A stretch of 64,000 nt of DNA. Origin: Pueribacillus theae (GTDB lineage Bacteria; Bacillota; Bacilli; Bacillales; UBA6769). Under the pieces are notes generated by a model that saw only the letters and a program-made list of their open reading frames with translations, was not told the DNA's origin and ran no database searches. Both the position numbers and the translations under genes were made by a program. The stretch lies in assembly GCF_003097615.1 (NCBI RefSeq), contig NZ_QCZG01000004.1, positions 1 through 64,000 on the forward strand, in the 5' to 3' direction. Position 1 is the stretch's first letter, and the number at the start of each line of letters is the position of its first letter. Below, in pieces: positions 18,423 through 28,213 of this stretch.

Positions 18423-18470
18423 AATAGGCAAAGGCTGCTCATTTTTTTGAGCAGCCTATTGTTTTATTTT
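18423..18470. terminator. Bidirectional terminator between glycerophosphotransferase and GT2 genes
   Basis: AATAGGC..GGCTGCTCA pairs with TGAGCAGCC..TATT, with A/T runs on both sides, between convergent genes. Confidence 0.85.
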
Positions 18471-20092
18471 ACACTTAAACCAAGGTTGTCAGAAACCGTT
18501 ACATAAAAATCAAACTTTTTACTATTTTTATGAATAATTTTTCGGGAGTTCATTTTTACCGTCGCTCTCTCATAGCCATTATATTTAACAAATACGGCAT
18601 GAGGTACATCTTCCAAGCTTTCTAACTTATTTAATTGTATAACTGCTTCATATAAATTATTATTCAACTGTTGGATTGGAAATTCAATTTCTTTTAAATG
18701 ATTATTTCGTTGACGAATAGCAAAACTAATATTGTCGATTTCTTGATTCCTATAAATATTAAATCTTATAAATACTTCTTCGTCCTTTTTTATTGTCTCC
18801 TTATGAATAACTAAAACATTTATTTTAGCTATGTGATGAGGAGAGGCAAAAGGAAGTGTAAAAAAGGGCTTTTCATCAATGATGCAATAATCTTTGAAGT
18901 GTTCGTTCTTGCTCCAGTCTATAATTTTAACTATATCTTCAAACCTATTATTTTTAAAAAAAGCAACCAAAACCCTATGCCAATCATGAAAGAAATTTTC
19001 AGTAAAATCATAACGCAAATCCTCAGTCGTCCGTATCAATTGGGAGAATCTTTCATAGTATTTTTCTTTCTCATTAGATTTCAAAAAATGCGGTCTATCA
19101 AATAAACGTGTAATTCCATCTATTTCGTAAAATCGATTTAAAACCATTTTCTCAATATGTACAGGAAGCTTTTTTTGTTTTATATAGTTGACAACTTTTA
19201 GATTTGCATCAAATTTTTCCAAAGGGGATGTTTTTGACACAAGGCTTTCATTTTCACTATTTCTATTTACATAGTAAATCACTTCATCACTTGTTGATAT
19301 AGAATCACAATTTATTAAAACATCAATAAAAAACTGCTTATCTTCTGCAAATTTCATTTCTGGAAATTTAATATTTTTATTTTTTAGGAATTCTGCATTC
19401 ATCATTCGAGCAGTTGGGCCGAGATGGTAAAATAAACGGGGTATAGAAAAAGGATTAATTGATTCCCGTTTTTTCCAACTCGCATATTCTCCAGCGATTG
19501 TTATATTTTCATCTTTTATTATTATTGTTTTGCCCACTGCATAATTATCTTTTGTTTTCTCTAATAAATCATATAATACTTTAATTCCGTTTTGATCAAA
19601 CCAATCATCGGCATCAATGAAGATTATGTATTTCCCCCTAGCCAGTTCAATGCCGAGATTTCTCGGCTTTGCAGGGGTCCCGCTGTTTTCCTTTAAAAAA
19701 ACAGGAATCATATTAATATATTTTTTTGCGTAATCCAAAATAATATGACGTGTACGATCACTAGAACCATCATCAATAAGTAAAACTTCAATATGTTCAA
19801 AACCTAATGACTGGAAAACAATTGAGTTCAAAGTTTTTTCCAAGGTTTTTTCAGCATTATAAGTCGGTAAAATAACAGTAACTTTGAATATTTCTCTTTT
19901 TTTTCTATTGGGGTGTATGTAATAACCCTTTTTATTGTAGCGTATCTTCTTATTTAAATTCTTTGCAAATACTAAATTAAGACTGCTTAAAATTTTATCC
20001 ACCTTTTTCATACCCTTCAGAAGCCAAAGAGGCCAATCTGTTTTTATATATTCTTCTCTTAGAGAATAACATTTCCCAATTCTATTAACCAT
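18464..20092 (-). CDS. GT2 glycosyltransferase, TarS/TarP-like teichoic acid glycosyltransferase (copy 1)
   Basis: The GT-A domain begins with VTVILPTYNAEKTL. It carries LLIDDGSSDRT, GTPAKPRNLG, the metal-binding FIDADDW near 160, and LGPTARMM followed by FAEDKQFF. This series is characteristic of TarS/TarP, which attach GlcNAc to wall teichoic acid; a beta-rich C-terminal part (about 400-540) matches their trimerisation region in position. Two paralogues at 22508 and 26467 share the layout. No ribosome binding site precedes ATG 20092. ATG 20011 would give 515 aa, almost the same as the paralogues, and may be the real start. Donor sugar and linkage cannot be told. Confidence 0.85.
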   Translation of the reverse strand: MVNRIGKCYSLREEYIKTDWPLWLLKGMKKVDKILSSLNLVFAKNLNKKIRYNKKGYYIHPNRKKREIFKVTVILPTYNAEKTLEKTLNSIVFQSLGFEHIEVLLIDDGSSDRTRHIILDYAKKYINMIPVFLKENSGTPAKPRNLGIELARGKYIIFIDADDWFDQNGIKVLYDLLEKTKDNYAVGKTIIIKDENITIAGEYASWKKRESINPFSIPRLFYHLGPTARMMNAEFLKNKNIKFPEMKFAEDKQFFIDVLINCDSISTSDEVIYYVNRNSENESLVSKTSPLEKFDANLKVVNYIKQKKLPVHIEKMVLNRFYEIDGITRLFDRPHFLKSNEKEKYYERFSQLIRTTEDLRYDFTENFFHDWHRVLVAFFKNNRFEDIVKIIDWSKNEHFKDYCIIDEKPFFTLPFASPHHIAKINVLVIHKETIKKDEEVFIRFNIYRNQEIDNISFAIRQRNNHLKEIEFPIQQLNNNLYEAVIQLNKLESLEDVPHAVFVKYNGYERATVKMNSRKIIHKNSKKFDFYVTVSDNLGLSVK

Positions 20093-20267
20093 AACTATTG
20101 AAATTTATTTTACCAAATACAAAAATGGAAAAAACAAGCATTCGGCCATCCGATTGAATCAGTGATGCCCTCTTTCTAGCCATCTCGAATAAACATGACC
20201 CACTCAATAAAATATGACAAAAGTACCCATATTCACCTTTTTTTGGTTAAATATGTTATGATATTAT

Positions 20268-20331
20268 GGAGGAGGGATGTCGAAGGTACTACATCTGTCG
20301 AAACGAAAAGTGGCTTGATCTTTAGTACCTT
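20268..20331 (+). promoter_or_regulatory. Structured leader of the amidase gene: strong SD, 13-codon ORF and hairpin
   Basis: A strong Shine-Dalgarno GGAGGAGGG (20268-20276) is followed at once by an ATG opening a 13-codon frame (20277-20318, MSKVLHLSKRKVA). Inside lies AAGGTACTA (20283-20291), which pairs perfectly with TAGTACCTT (20323-20331). The amidase ATG is 12 bases past the hairpin and has no ribosome binding site of its own. Confidence 0.45.
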
Positions 20332-20343
20332 TAAAAACTAGCA

Positions 20344-22419
20344 ATGGAAAAATCTATCAAACTGCTTTCTTACTTTCTGTTTTTATCAATGATCATTATG
20401 GTTTATCCTCATGTAGTGTCGGCTGAATCTTCAAAAGAAGATTCAAACGGCGACAACGAAGAAAAAGTCGTGTTGTTTGCAGGAAATCCCAATGAGAAAA
20501 TCCCGCTTTATAAAGAAAAATCGGGAGAAACTATCATCTCCCATATTGAAGATAATACAACAGTTGTCTTACTGGAAGCGGAGGAAACTTTTTCATTAGT
20601 TGAGTATATACAGCGAGGAGAAGCCGAAGAATCTGCTGTTACAGGCTATGTGCCTTCTAAATTTGTCGTTCCACTGTCCGAAGCAGATGATTTTCGTTTG
20701 AATCGGGAGAACGCATTTAAAGATAAAAACAGTGCAGAAATCAAGGGTGAAACAGAAGAAGCCAAAAATCAGGAACAATCGCTAAAGGTTGGAAACGAAA
20801 CAGAAGAAGCAATCACAGAGCAGAAAGAACCGGAGTATAATAGGGAGCCTGAAGTTCAGCAGGAAAAGCAGGCTGAACAAGGAAAAACGACTGTTGAAGA
20901 AGATGCTGAAACAAATAAGAAAGAAAAGGAACTGAAGAAAGAGAAAAAAGCAGTTGAAGAGATTACAGAACAAAAACAAGAAAACGGGCGTTCATCTTCA
21001 ACACAAAAAGTGCCTCTTGCCTCTTTTTCTAAAGCAGCCGCCCCAACATTAACCGGCATCGCCTTATCAGACAAAGCCCATGTTTATGAGAGCGCATCAG
21101 CAAGTTCCAAACCATTAAAGTCCTATGCGCAAGGGCATATTCTGAAGTTCTCACCCCATAATGCAACTTGGTATTCGGCAACCGTCTACTTAAACGGCAA
21201 ACCGCATTCCGGTTATATCCTTAAAACTGATGTTGAACTGCTCGTACAGCAAGAAGGACTGCAAGGATACGCACTTAAACAGCCTGTACATGTCTATTCA
21301 GGGCCGGATCGAAACTCTGCTGTCCATAAAAGCTATGACATAGGGCATTTGCTGAAATATGAGTCATTGACAGCGAATTGGCATAAAGCGACTGTCTATG
21401 TAAATGGAGTAGCAAAAACCGGCTATATTCATACTTCAGACGTCGGCAGCCAGTTGCCTCAGCTTAAAGGGATTGCAAAAAGAAATCCTACGGTAGTCTA
21501 CGCTGATACAAGCCGCTCACAGGCTTTAAAAACATACCAAGAAGGGCAAACACTTATTTTTCGGCCGTATAACAATACTTGGTATTCAGCCACCATTTAC
21601 TTAAATGGACAGGCTCATTCGGGCTTTATTCATAAAAATGACATCGTTAGTTCTCAACAAAGTGAGAAAGGCATTGGATTAAAAAGTCCAACGAGGGTAT
21701 ACTCTTCCCTTTCAACCTCATCAGAAATATTAAAAAGCTACAGCCAAGGAAGTATATTGAAATACCGTACATATACGGACAATTGGTACGAAGCGACGGT
21801 TTATATTGACGGAAAACCAAAAATCGGGTATATCCATAAAAATGACGTTGGAACAGCGCCCGTAAACGACGTTGGGGCAGCGCCCGTAAAGATAGTTGTA
21901 TTGGATCCCGGCCATGGGGGACATGACCCCGGCACACAGGGAAACGGATTGGTCGAAAAGGAACTTAATTTAGACATAGCCCTCCGGACGAAAAGCCTGT
22001 TGGAACAAAGAGGCTTCAAAGTGATTATGACTCGATCAAGCGATGTTTTTATCGAATTGAGAGATCGGTCACGAATTGCCAACAGCTCCGGGGCAGATAT
22101 TTTTGTTAGTATTCATGGGAATAGCTTCAATGGATCTGCAAAAGGCGTTGAAACATTTTGGTACGGAACCTACGAAAAGCAAAACAGCATAAGGCTTGCA
22201 CACAACTTGCAAAATCGTGTCGTTGAAAAAACAAACAGCTACTACCGAAGAGTCGCTGAAGGAAATTTCCACGTCATTCGTGAAACGAAAATTCCGAGCG
22301 CTTTAATAGAAACTGGTTTTCTCGACCATCCAGCCGATGCTGCAAACCTTAAAAAGTCCAGCTTCCGCCAGCGAATTGCCGAAGGCATTCTACTCGGTAT
22401 CATTGATTACTTCAAATAA
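20344..22419 (+). CDS. Secreted N-acetylmuramoyl-L-alanine amidase with SH3/GW-like repeats
   Basis: A signal peptide (residues 1-27, ending VVSAES) is followed by an SH3-like segment (about 40-115) and a Lys/Glu-rich linker (about 120-225). Four repeats of roughly 65-70 residues (about 233-510) start like LTGIALSDKAHVY and end like GYIHKNDVG. A C-terminal Amidase_3 domain follows, with His in DPGHGG near 520, Glu in VEKELN, His in SIHGNS and the catalytic Glu in IETGFLDHP. It should cleave the peptide stem from muramic acid. The repeats match those of the glucosaminidase at 9326-11890. The start codon lacks a nearby ribosome binding site; see the leader at 20268-20331. Confidence 0.9.
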   Translation: MEKSIKLLSYFLFLSMIIMVYPHVVSAESSKEDSNGDNEEKVVLFAGNPNEKIPLYKEKSGETIISHIEDNTTVVLLEAEETFSLVEYIQRGEAEESAVTGYVPSKFVVPLSEADDFRLNRENAFKDKNSAEIKGETEEAKNQEQSLKVGNETEEAITEQKEPEYNREPEVQQEKQAEQGKTTVEEDAETNKKEKELKKEKKAVEEITEQKQENGRSSSTQKVPLASFSKAAAPTLTGIALSDKAHVYESASASSKPLKSYAQGHILKFSPHNATWYSATVYLNGKPHSGYILKTDVELLVQQEGLQGYALKQPVHVYSGPDRNSAVHKSYDIGHLLKYESLTANWHKATVYVNGVAKTGYIHTSDVGSQLPQLKGIAKRNPTVVYADTSRSQALKTYQEGQTLIFRPYNNTWYSATIYLNGQAHSGFIHKNDIVSSQQSEKGIGLKSPTRVYSSLSTSSEILKSYSQGSILKYRTYTDNWYEATVYIDGKPKIGYIHKNDVGTAPVNDVGAAPVKIVVLDPGHGGHDPGTQGNGLVEKELNLDIALRTKSLLEQRGFKVIMTRSSDVFIELRDRSRIANSSGADIFVSIHGNSFNGSAKGVETFWYGTYEKQNSIRLAHNLQNRVVEKTNSYYRRVAEGNFHVIRETKIPSALIETGFLDHPADAANLKKSSFRQRIAEGILLGIIDYFK

Positions 22420-22425
22420 CATCTA

Positions 22426-22463
22426 AAAGAGGATCCCTTTCATCAATTGGGATCCTCTTTTTA
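22426..22463. terminator. Bidirectional terminator after the amidase gene
   Basis: AAAGAGGATCCC pairs perfectly with GGGATCCTCTTT, followed by TTATTTT, between convergent genes. Confidence 0.9.
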
Positions 22464-22507
22464 TTTTCAACCTCGCACGCTACTCGTAAATATTCATTTT
22501 TAAACAA

Positions 22508-24049
22508 TCATTTGATACTTAAGCCAAAATTGTCGCCAATTGTAGTATAAAAATCCATTTTCTTTCTTCCATCGTTTAAGATCATTCTTGTATTCATTTT
22601 TATATATAATTTTCTATAGTTGCAGTACTTTATAAACATGGCGTAACTATTTGAAGAAAGCTCAGACAATTGATGATAAGGAAGTCTCACCTCATATAAA
22701 TTATCTTTCACATGTTGAATCGGCAACTCGATTTGATTTAATTCATTATGCCTTTGGCGTATCACAAAAGAATGTAATTCGCTTAGATGGTCACCGTATA
22801 CTTTGAAATGTAACAATAATTCATTCTCTTCCCTAAATAAACCTTCATGGTATGCCAAATTGGTTATTCTCGTAAATTGATATTTGCCATCAAAAGGAAG
22901 CCGGTAATATGGCAAGCCGTCTTTAATAACCGTTTCTTTCGTTGTATCTCTTAAACTCCATTGTATTAACGTAACAATATCATCGTATCTTTCTTCCCTA
23001 AATAAATTCACTAACACCTTGTGCCATGGCTCAAAAAAGTTTTCGGTGAAGTCATACCGCAATTCTTTTGTCGTGCTTAATACTTCCCTAAACTTTTCAT
23101 AGTATTTCTCCTTTTGTTTAGACTTTAAAAAATGTTCTCGATTAAATAACCTCGTAATGCAATCGAATTCGTATAATCTGTTTAGGATCATTCTTTCTAT
23201 TTTTTCAGGGAGCTTCTTCTGAATCACATATTTAATTACAGCAATATTTGTGTCCGTTTTTTCGAATATTGTTGTAGTAGAAACTAAGCTTTTATTCTCT
23301 TTATAACGGTTTACATAATAAACTACTTCTTTTGTTGTGGATATGGTCGGGCAATTGGTTAATACATCAATAAAAAATTGCTTATCCTCAGCGAACTTCA
23401 TATTCGGAAATCTGAAATGATGCTCTTTGAGAAATGTTGTTCTCATCATTCTCGCTGTAGGCCCTAAATGTTGAAAGAGATGAGGAATAGTATAAGGGAC
23501 GATTGAATCTCGAGTTTCACAGCTATTGTATTCCCCGGTAATCTCCATTTTTTTATCCGTTACTTGTATTGTCCTTCCAATTGCATAGTTATCCCCTGTT
23601 CTTTCAAGGGTGTCATGAAGTATTTTAATCCCGTTGTTATCTAACCAGTCATCCGCATCGATAAACATTAAGTACTTTCCTGTAGCTAAATCCATTCCTA
23701 GGTTTCTTGGCTTTGCAGGCGAGCCAGTATTTTCTTTTAAAAAAACGGGCACGATATTGGAATGTTTTTTAGCGTATTCTAATATAATAGCACGGGAACT
23801 ATCGTTAGATTTATCGTCTACAATGAGCAATTCTATATTTTTAAAACCAATGGTTTGATTGATGACGGAATCAATCGTCTTTTTTAATGTCTTTTCAGCA
23901 TTATAAACAGGCATTATAACTGTAACTTGATATTGTTTATCTATTCTTGGAGAATGCACATAGTAACCTTCATTATTATATGAAATCTTTTCCAAAAACT
24001 TTTTATCACTTAAAAAAGCTGAATAAATGCGGTTCATTATTGAGCCCAT
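22508..24049 (-). CDS. GT2 glycosyltransferase, TarS/TarP-like (copy 2)
   Basis: This paralogue of copies 1 and 3 has VTVIMPVYNAEKTL, LIVDDKSNDSS, GSPAKPRNLG, FIDADDW near 130, LGPTARMM and FAEDKQFF. A beta-rich C-terminal region ends in TTIGDNFGLSIK; all three copies end with this type of motif. ATG 24049 has AAGGTGG six bases upstream and gives 513 aa, exactly the length of copy 3; the frame is open to 24082. It is divergent from the glycerophosphotransferase at 24294, with a shared 244-base promoter region. It probably glycosylates the polymer made by its neighbour. Confidence 0.86.
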   Translation of the reverse strand: MGSIMNRIYSAFLSDKKFLEKISYNNEGYYVHSPRIDKQYQVTVIMPVYNAEKTLKKTIDSVINQTIGFKNIELLIVDDKSNDSSRAIILEYAKKHSNIVPVFLKENTGSPAKPRNLGMDLATGKYLMFIDADDWLDNNGIKILHDTLERTGDNYAIGRTIQVTDKKMEITGEYNSCETRDSIVPYTIPHLFQHLGPTARMMRTTFLKEHHFRFPNMKFAEDKQFFIDVLTNCPTISTTKEVVYYVNRYKENKSLVSTTTIFEKTDTNIAVIKYVIQKKLPEKIERMILNRLYEFDCITRLFNREHFLKSKQKEKYYEKFREVLSTTKELRYDFTENFFEPWHKVLVNLFREERYDDIVTLIQWSLRDTTKETVIKDGLPYYRLPFDGKYQFTRITNLAYHEGLFREENELLLHFKVYGDHLSELHSFVIRQRHNELNQIELPIQHVKDNLYEVRLPYHQLSELSSNSYAMFIKYCNYRKLYIKMNTRMILNDGRKKMDFYTTIGDNFGLSIK

Positions 24050-24293
24050 ATTTGACCACCTTTTAAATATTCTATGTAACAATAGTTCTTAAATTAGGAA
24101 ATCTACCTATTTGTAAATAGTACTATTAATATTGAGATAGTTCATCTACTATTTAATTCAATTGTAAATGATCCCCTATTGTGCTAACTTTTAAACATCG
24201 TAAACTATGTCCTGCATACATTACTAGGGGAGCCTCTTTATTATATTAATGTTGGCTTTAGTTTTCTTTATGAGAGGAGTTCCATACTCAACC

Positions 24294-26423
24294 ATGAATA
24301 CGGACCATTTAAGGAATAATGAAGTAACTGATCTATTATTACGAGATGATATCTATTATATCGAATTATCCATAAAAAAAACCTATTTAGAGGAATTTGA
24401 TGAATATTATTTTACCCTAAAACATCGAGATTCTGAGAATGAAATAAGGTTATCATCCTCAATGAAAGAGAATAAAGGTGAGTTTTTTATTTTTCTTATA
24501 ACCCTTCCCCTTTCTGAGCATAAAGAGCTTATTTCTGGAAGGAAAAAAATTTGGGATGCGTATGTAATACGAAACGGAAATGACGTAACCAAAAGGGCAA
24601 GGATAAAAACCAGCAATCTCTATCTGCGTTTTTTATCCATTGTCCTTCCTAACGAAAGAAAAATGTTTTATCCTTTCTCGACAAAAAACGAAAAATTGTC
24701 ATTTAACTGTAATGACTACAGCTTATTCGCTAATTTTGAAGAAGTCAATATTAGCGGTGAAGAGGTGACTTTTACAGGTCATTTTAATTACCCTCCAATG
24801 TTTCATGAAGACGGCTATCAAATTTTAAATACGAAAGTTGTCATAACGAACAATTTAGATGATAGTCTAATAGAACTGCCGGTTGAAAAAGTGGAAAGAC
24901 TCGATCTTTATCAAAAATATAAAGGAAACGAATTGTTAAAGCAATCTGGTTTTAAAGGTGTACTTAAAATAGATATAAATGGAACATATGAACAAAAAAA
25001 ATATTATAAATTCTATTTGGAATTAACATATGAGGAAAATGGAGTTACCAAGACTATCCGCAGCAGCAGAATGCGTTGGATCCAAGATAAATCTGAATCC
25101 AAAAGAAGAATTATACGTACAAAAAGCGGAAAAATAAAAGTCAAAGTGAAACCTACAAAAAAGTCCAAATTCCTATCATTACAAGTGTCCGATTATGAAT
25201 TTAAAAAAGAATTTGTCGAGAACTTAAAAACAAGCTGGGTAAAATTTAGAAGGGGGAAATTAGCCCGGAACGTTTACAAACATTTGTTTCAAGTTTTCGG
25301 AAAGCTTCCGGCAAAGAACAATTTGATCGTATTTGAAAGTTTTCTTGGAAAGCAATTTAGTGACAGTCCAAGGGCAATCTATGAATATTTGAAGGAGCAT
25401 CAACTAGATTATGAGATGTATTGGAGTGCAGATCGGAGACATGTAAACTATTTTAAAAACATTGATGTGAAATATGCCCGTCGCTTTTCACTTAAATGGC
25501 TAATTTTAATGAGCAGAGCGAAATATTTGGTTTCGAATAGCAGGCTTCCTTTATGGCTTCCAAAACCGAAGGACACGATCTATCTTCAAACATGGCACGG
25601 CACGCCTCTCAAACGATTGGCAGCTGACATGGATGAAGTTCATATGCCTGGCACAAATACAGAAAGGTATAAAAACAACTTTTTAAAAGAAGCAAGTAAA
25701 TGGGATTATTTGGTGTCTCCGAATGCCTACTCTTCGGAAATTTTTAGACGGGCATTTTGTTTTGAGAAAACAATGATTGAATCAGGTTATCCTAGGAATG
25801 ACTTTTTAATTAATCATAACGATAAAAAAACAATCGTACAATTAAAGGAAGCTTGTCATCTTCCGACAGATAAAAAAGTAATCTTATATGCGCCAACTTG
25901 GCGAGATAATCAGTTTTATAAGAAGGGAAAATATAAATTTGATTTACAGCTTGATTTGGAAAAATTAAAAGAAGAACTAGGTGAAGAATATATCATTGTC
26001 CTAAGGCTTCATTATCTTGTTGCGGAAAACCTTGACTTGACAGGATATGAAAACTTTGTCTTTGATCTTTCACACCATGAGGATATTCGGGAGTTGTATC
26101 TTATTGCTGATATGTTAATTACCGATTACTCATCTGTCTTTTTTGATTACGCCAATTTAAAGCGCCCGATGTTTTTCTTCGTTTATGATATAGAAGATTA
26201 TCGAGATAACTTGCGAGGATTTTATTTTGATTTCGAAAAACAAGCGCCCGGCCCATTAGTGAAAACGACAGAAGAGCTTATCAATGAGATCAAAAACATC
26301 GATAGAAATGGATTTACTCCATCAGAGACAATCGAAGCATTTTATAAAAAGTTTTGCTATTTGGAAGATGGACGGGCAAGTGAGCGTGTCGTGAAAGAAG
26401 TTTTTCAACAACCAAATCATTGA
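24294..26423 (+). CDS. CDP-glycerol glycerophosphotransferase, TagF/TarL type (copy 3 of the locus)
   Basis: An N-terminal beta-rich region (about 1-330) precedes a catalytic domain with TWHGTPLKRL near 432, YAPTWRDNQF near 531 and ITDYSSVFFDY near 608, followed by LRGFYFDFE. This is the motif set of poly(glycerol- or ribitol-phosphate) polymerases such as TagF and TarL; the 709-aa size also fits. ATG 24294 is chosen because AGAGGAG lies 12-13 bases upstream, the same arrangement as its paralogue at 28214. The open frame reaches back to 24249. It is very similar to the 28214 gene throughout. Confidence 0.87.
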   Translation: MNTDHLRNNEVTDLLLRDDIYYIELSIKKTYLEEFDEYYFTLKHRDSENEIRLSSSMKENKGEFFIFLITLPLSEHKELISGRKKIWDAYVIRNGNDVTKRARIKTSNLYLRFLSIVLPNERKMFYPFSTKNEKLSFNCNDYSLFANFEEVNISGEEVTFTGHFNYPPMFHEDGYQILNTKVVITNNLDDSLIELPVEKVERLDLYQKYKGNELLKQSGFKGVLKIDINGTYEQKKYYKFYLELTYEENGVTKTIRSSRMRWIQDKSESKRRIIRTKSGKIKVKVKPTKKSKFLSLQVSDYEFKKEFVENLKTSWVKFRRGKLARNVYKHLFQVFGKLPAKNNLIVFESFLGKQFSDSPRAIYEYLKEHQLDYEMYWSADRRHVNYFKNIDVKYARRFSLKWLILMSRAKYLVSNSRLPLWLPKPKDTIYLQTWHGTPLKRLAADMDEVHMPGTNTERYKNNFLKEASKWDYLVSPNAYSSEIFRRAFCFEKTMIESGYPRNDFLINHNDKKTIVQLKEACHLPTDKKVILYAPTWRDNQFYKKGKYKFDLQLDLEKLKEELGEEYIIVLRLHYLVAENLDLTGYENFVFDLSHHEDIRELYLIADMLITDYSSVFFDYANLKRPMFFFVYDIEDYRDNLRGFYFDFEKQAPGPLVKTTEELINEIKNIDRNGFTPSETIEAFYKKFCYLEDGRASERVVKEVFQQPNH

Positions 26424-26434
26424 TATAACCGATG

Positions 26435-26475
26435 AAGGGTGTCCCAAAAGAACGTTTGAGACACCCTTATTTTAT
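26435..26475. terminator. Bidirectional terminator between copy-3 polymerase and GT2 copy 3
   Basis: AAGGGTGTC and GACACCCTT form the stem, followed by ATTTTAT on the plus strand. Confidence 0.85.
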
Positions 26476-28008
26476 ATTCAACCCATAATTATCCCCTATT
26501 GTGGTATAAAAATCGAGTTCCCTTTTACCATGCGAAATAATATTCCTCGTGTTCATTTTGATTAATAGCTTTCTGTATTGATCGTACTTTACGTAGACTT
26601 GGTAACTTGAAGATGTTAAATTCGTCAACTGGCCATAAGGCAATGCCACTTCATATAAATGTTCGCTTACGTGCTTAATTGGAAATTCGATTTCGTTCAA
26701 TTGGTTATGGCGTTCACGAATGACAAGCGAGTCTATTGTATGCCCAAGGTCGCCATAAATCGTAATGTAAAGTTTCATTTGATCGCTTTCTTTGATTGAG
26801 GAATGATAAACTGCAAGCAAATCCATCCTTGCCAGTTGGTAAGGTTCTTCAAATGGAAGCTTGTAATAAGGCAGTCCGTCTTTTACTACCGTTTCCTTTA
26901 TCTTCTCTTTCAAGCTCCATTGAATGAGAGTCACAATGTCCTCAAACCGCTCCTCTTTAAACAGCTGCACGAGCACTTTGTGCCACGGCTCGAAAAAGTT
27001 TTCTGTAAAGTCGTACCTTAAGCCCTTCGTCGTATCTAATACCTCTGCAAACTTCTTAAAATACCTATCCTTTCGAATTGATCGTAGAAAATGGTGTCTG
27101 TTAAACAATCTCGTGATGCAGTCAAATTCATATAATCGATTTAAAACCATTCGCTCTACATTTTCCGGCAGGTTCTTCTTTATGACATGTTTAATCACAG
27201 CGATGTTTGTGTCCGTTTTTTCGAAAATGGACGTTCTTGAAACCAAGCTTTTATTTTCCTGATTCCGGTTCACATAGTAAATAACTTCTTTTGAAGTCGA
27301 GATGGTTGGGCAGTTTGTCAAAACATCAATGAAAAACTGTTTATCCTCCGCATATTTCATGTTGGGAAATTTGCAGTTGTATTCTCTCAGAAATTGCGTC
27401 CTCATCATTCTTGCCGTCGGCCCCAAATGCTGAAAAACATGGGGAATCGAACAAGGATGGATGGAATCACGGTTCTCGCAGCTATTGTATTCCCCCGTAA
27501 TGGCATATTTGCCGTCCTCCGCTTTAATTGTCCTTCCGATTGCGTAATGATCGCCTGTTTTAACTAAGAGATTGTAAAGCGTTTCTATGCCGTTTGGGGC
27601 GAGCCAATCATCGGAATCGATAAATTTGATATATTCTCCCTTCGCCAGCTTCATTCCTATGTTTCTGGGAATGGCTGGCGAACCGTTATTTTTCTTGAAG
27701 AAAATGGGAACAATGTTTGGATAAGTCTTCGCATATTCCAAAATGATCGATCGGGAACCGTCGCTCGATTTGTCATCAATGATGATAAATTCCACATTTT
27801 CAAAGCCAATCGACTGGTTAATGACAGATTCAATGGCTTTTCTGAGTGTTTTTTCAGCATTGTACACAGGCATAATGACGGTCACTTTATAATTCTCTTT
27901 TTTGCTTGGAGAGTAAATGTAGTAACCTTCCTCGTTGTATTCAGCCGAATCAAAGAGAACATTAATTTTTTTGGCAGTTGGCGAAAAAAGCCGGATGAAA
28001 AAGCTCAT
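26467..28008 (-). CDS. GT2 glycosyltransferase, TarS/TarP-like (copy 3)
   Basis: The GT-A core shows VTVIMPVYNAEKTL, FIIIDDKSSDGS, GSPAIPRNIG, FIDSDDW near 129 (Ser where the paralogues have Ala), LGPTARMM and YAEDKQFF. The C-terminal region ends TTIGDNYGLNIK. GGAGG seven bases before the ATG fixes the start; 513 aa. It is closest to copy 2, to judge by long identical stretches. Like copy 2 it is divergent from a TagF/TarL-type polymerase, and the pair 26467/28214 repeats the pair 22508/24294. Confidence 0.87.
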   Translation of the reverse strand: MSFFIRLFSPTAKKINVLFDSAEYNEEGYYIYSPSKKENYKVTVIMPVYNAEKTLRKAIESVINQSIGFENVEFIIIDDKSSDGSRSIILEYAKTYPNIVPIFFKKNNGSPAIPRNIGMKLAKGEYIKFIDSDDWLAPNGIETLYNLLVKTGDHYAIGRTIKAEDGKYAITGEYNSCENRDSIHPCSIPHVFQHLGPTARMMRTQFLREYNCKFPNMKYAEDKQFFIDVLTNCPTISTSKEVIYYVNRNQENKSLVSRTSIFEKTDTNIAVIKHVIKKNLPENVERMVLNRLYEFDCITRLFNRHHFLRSIRKDRYFKKFAEVLDTTKGLRYDFTENFFEPWHKVLVQLFKEERFEDIVTLIQWSLKEKIKETVVKDGLPYYKLPFEEPYQLARMDLLAVYHSSIKESDQMKLYITIYGDLGHTIDSLVIRERHNQLNEIEFPIKHVSEHLYEVALPYGQLTNLTSSSYQVYVKYDQYRKLLIKMNTRNIISHGKRELDFYTTIGDNYGLNIK

Positions 28009-28060
28009 ATGTCATCCTCCATTTAACTTTATTGTATTTCTATTTTTTATCCGGGTACAA

Positions 28061-28098
28061 CGTCCGGAAGACCCCCACTAATGGAAGTCTCGCTTTAT
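28061..28098. repeat. Dispersed palindromic repeat, copy B
   Basis: CGTCCGGAAGACCCCCACTA followed by ATGGAAGTCTCGCTTTAT closely matches copy C at 32978-33016 and shares its core with copies A and D. Confidence 0.55.
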
Positions 28099-28213
28099 AC
28101 ATTTTTTCCATATTTTAATTTATTAAACGAATTCAATAAGAATGATTTATATTTACTTGCTGTTTTGGAAATAAATTTCTAGTAACGGTTACAGAGAGGG
28201 GCAATTTTGTCCA

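Noticed and set aside
20277-20331. Known riboswitch (c-di-AMP/ydaO type) ahead of the amidase
   Set aside because: The location would fit wall-hydrolase control, but the segment is too short and lacks the ydaO conserved sequence; kept only as an unnamed hairpin.
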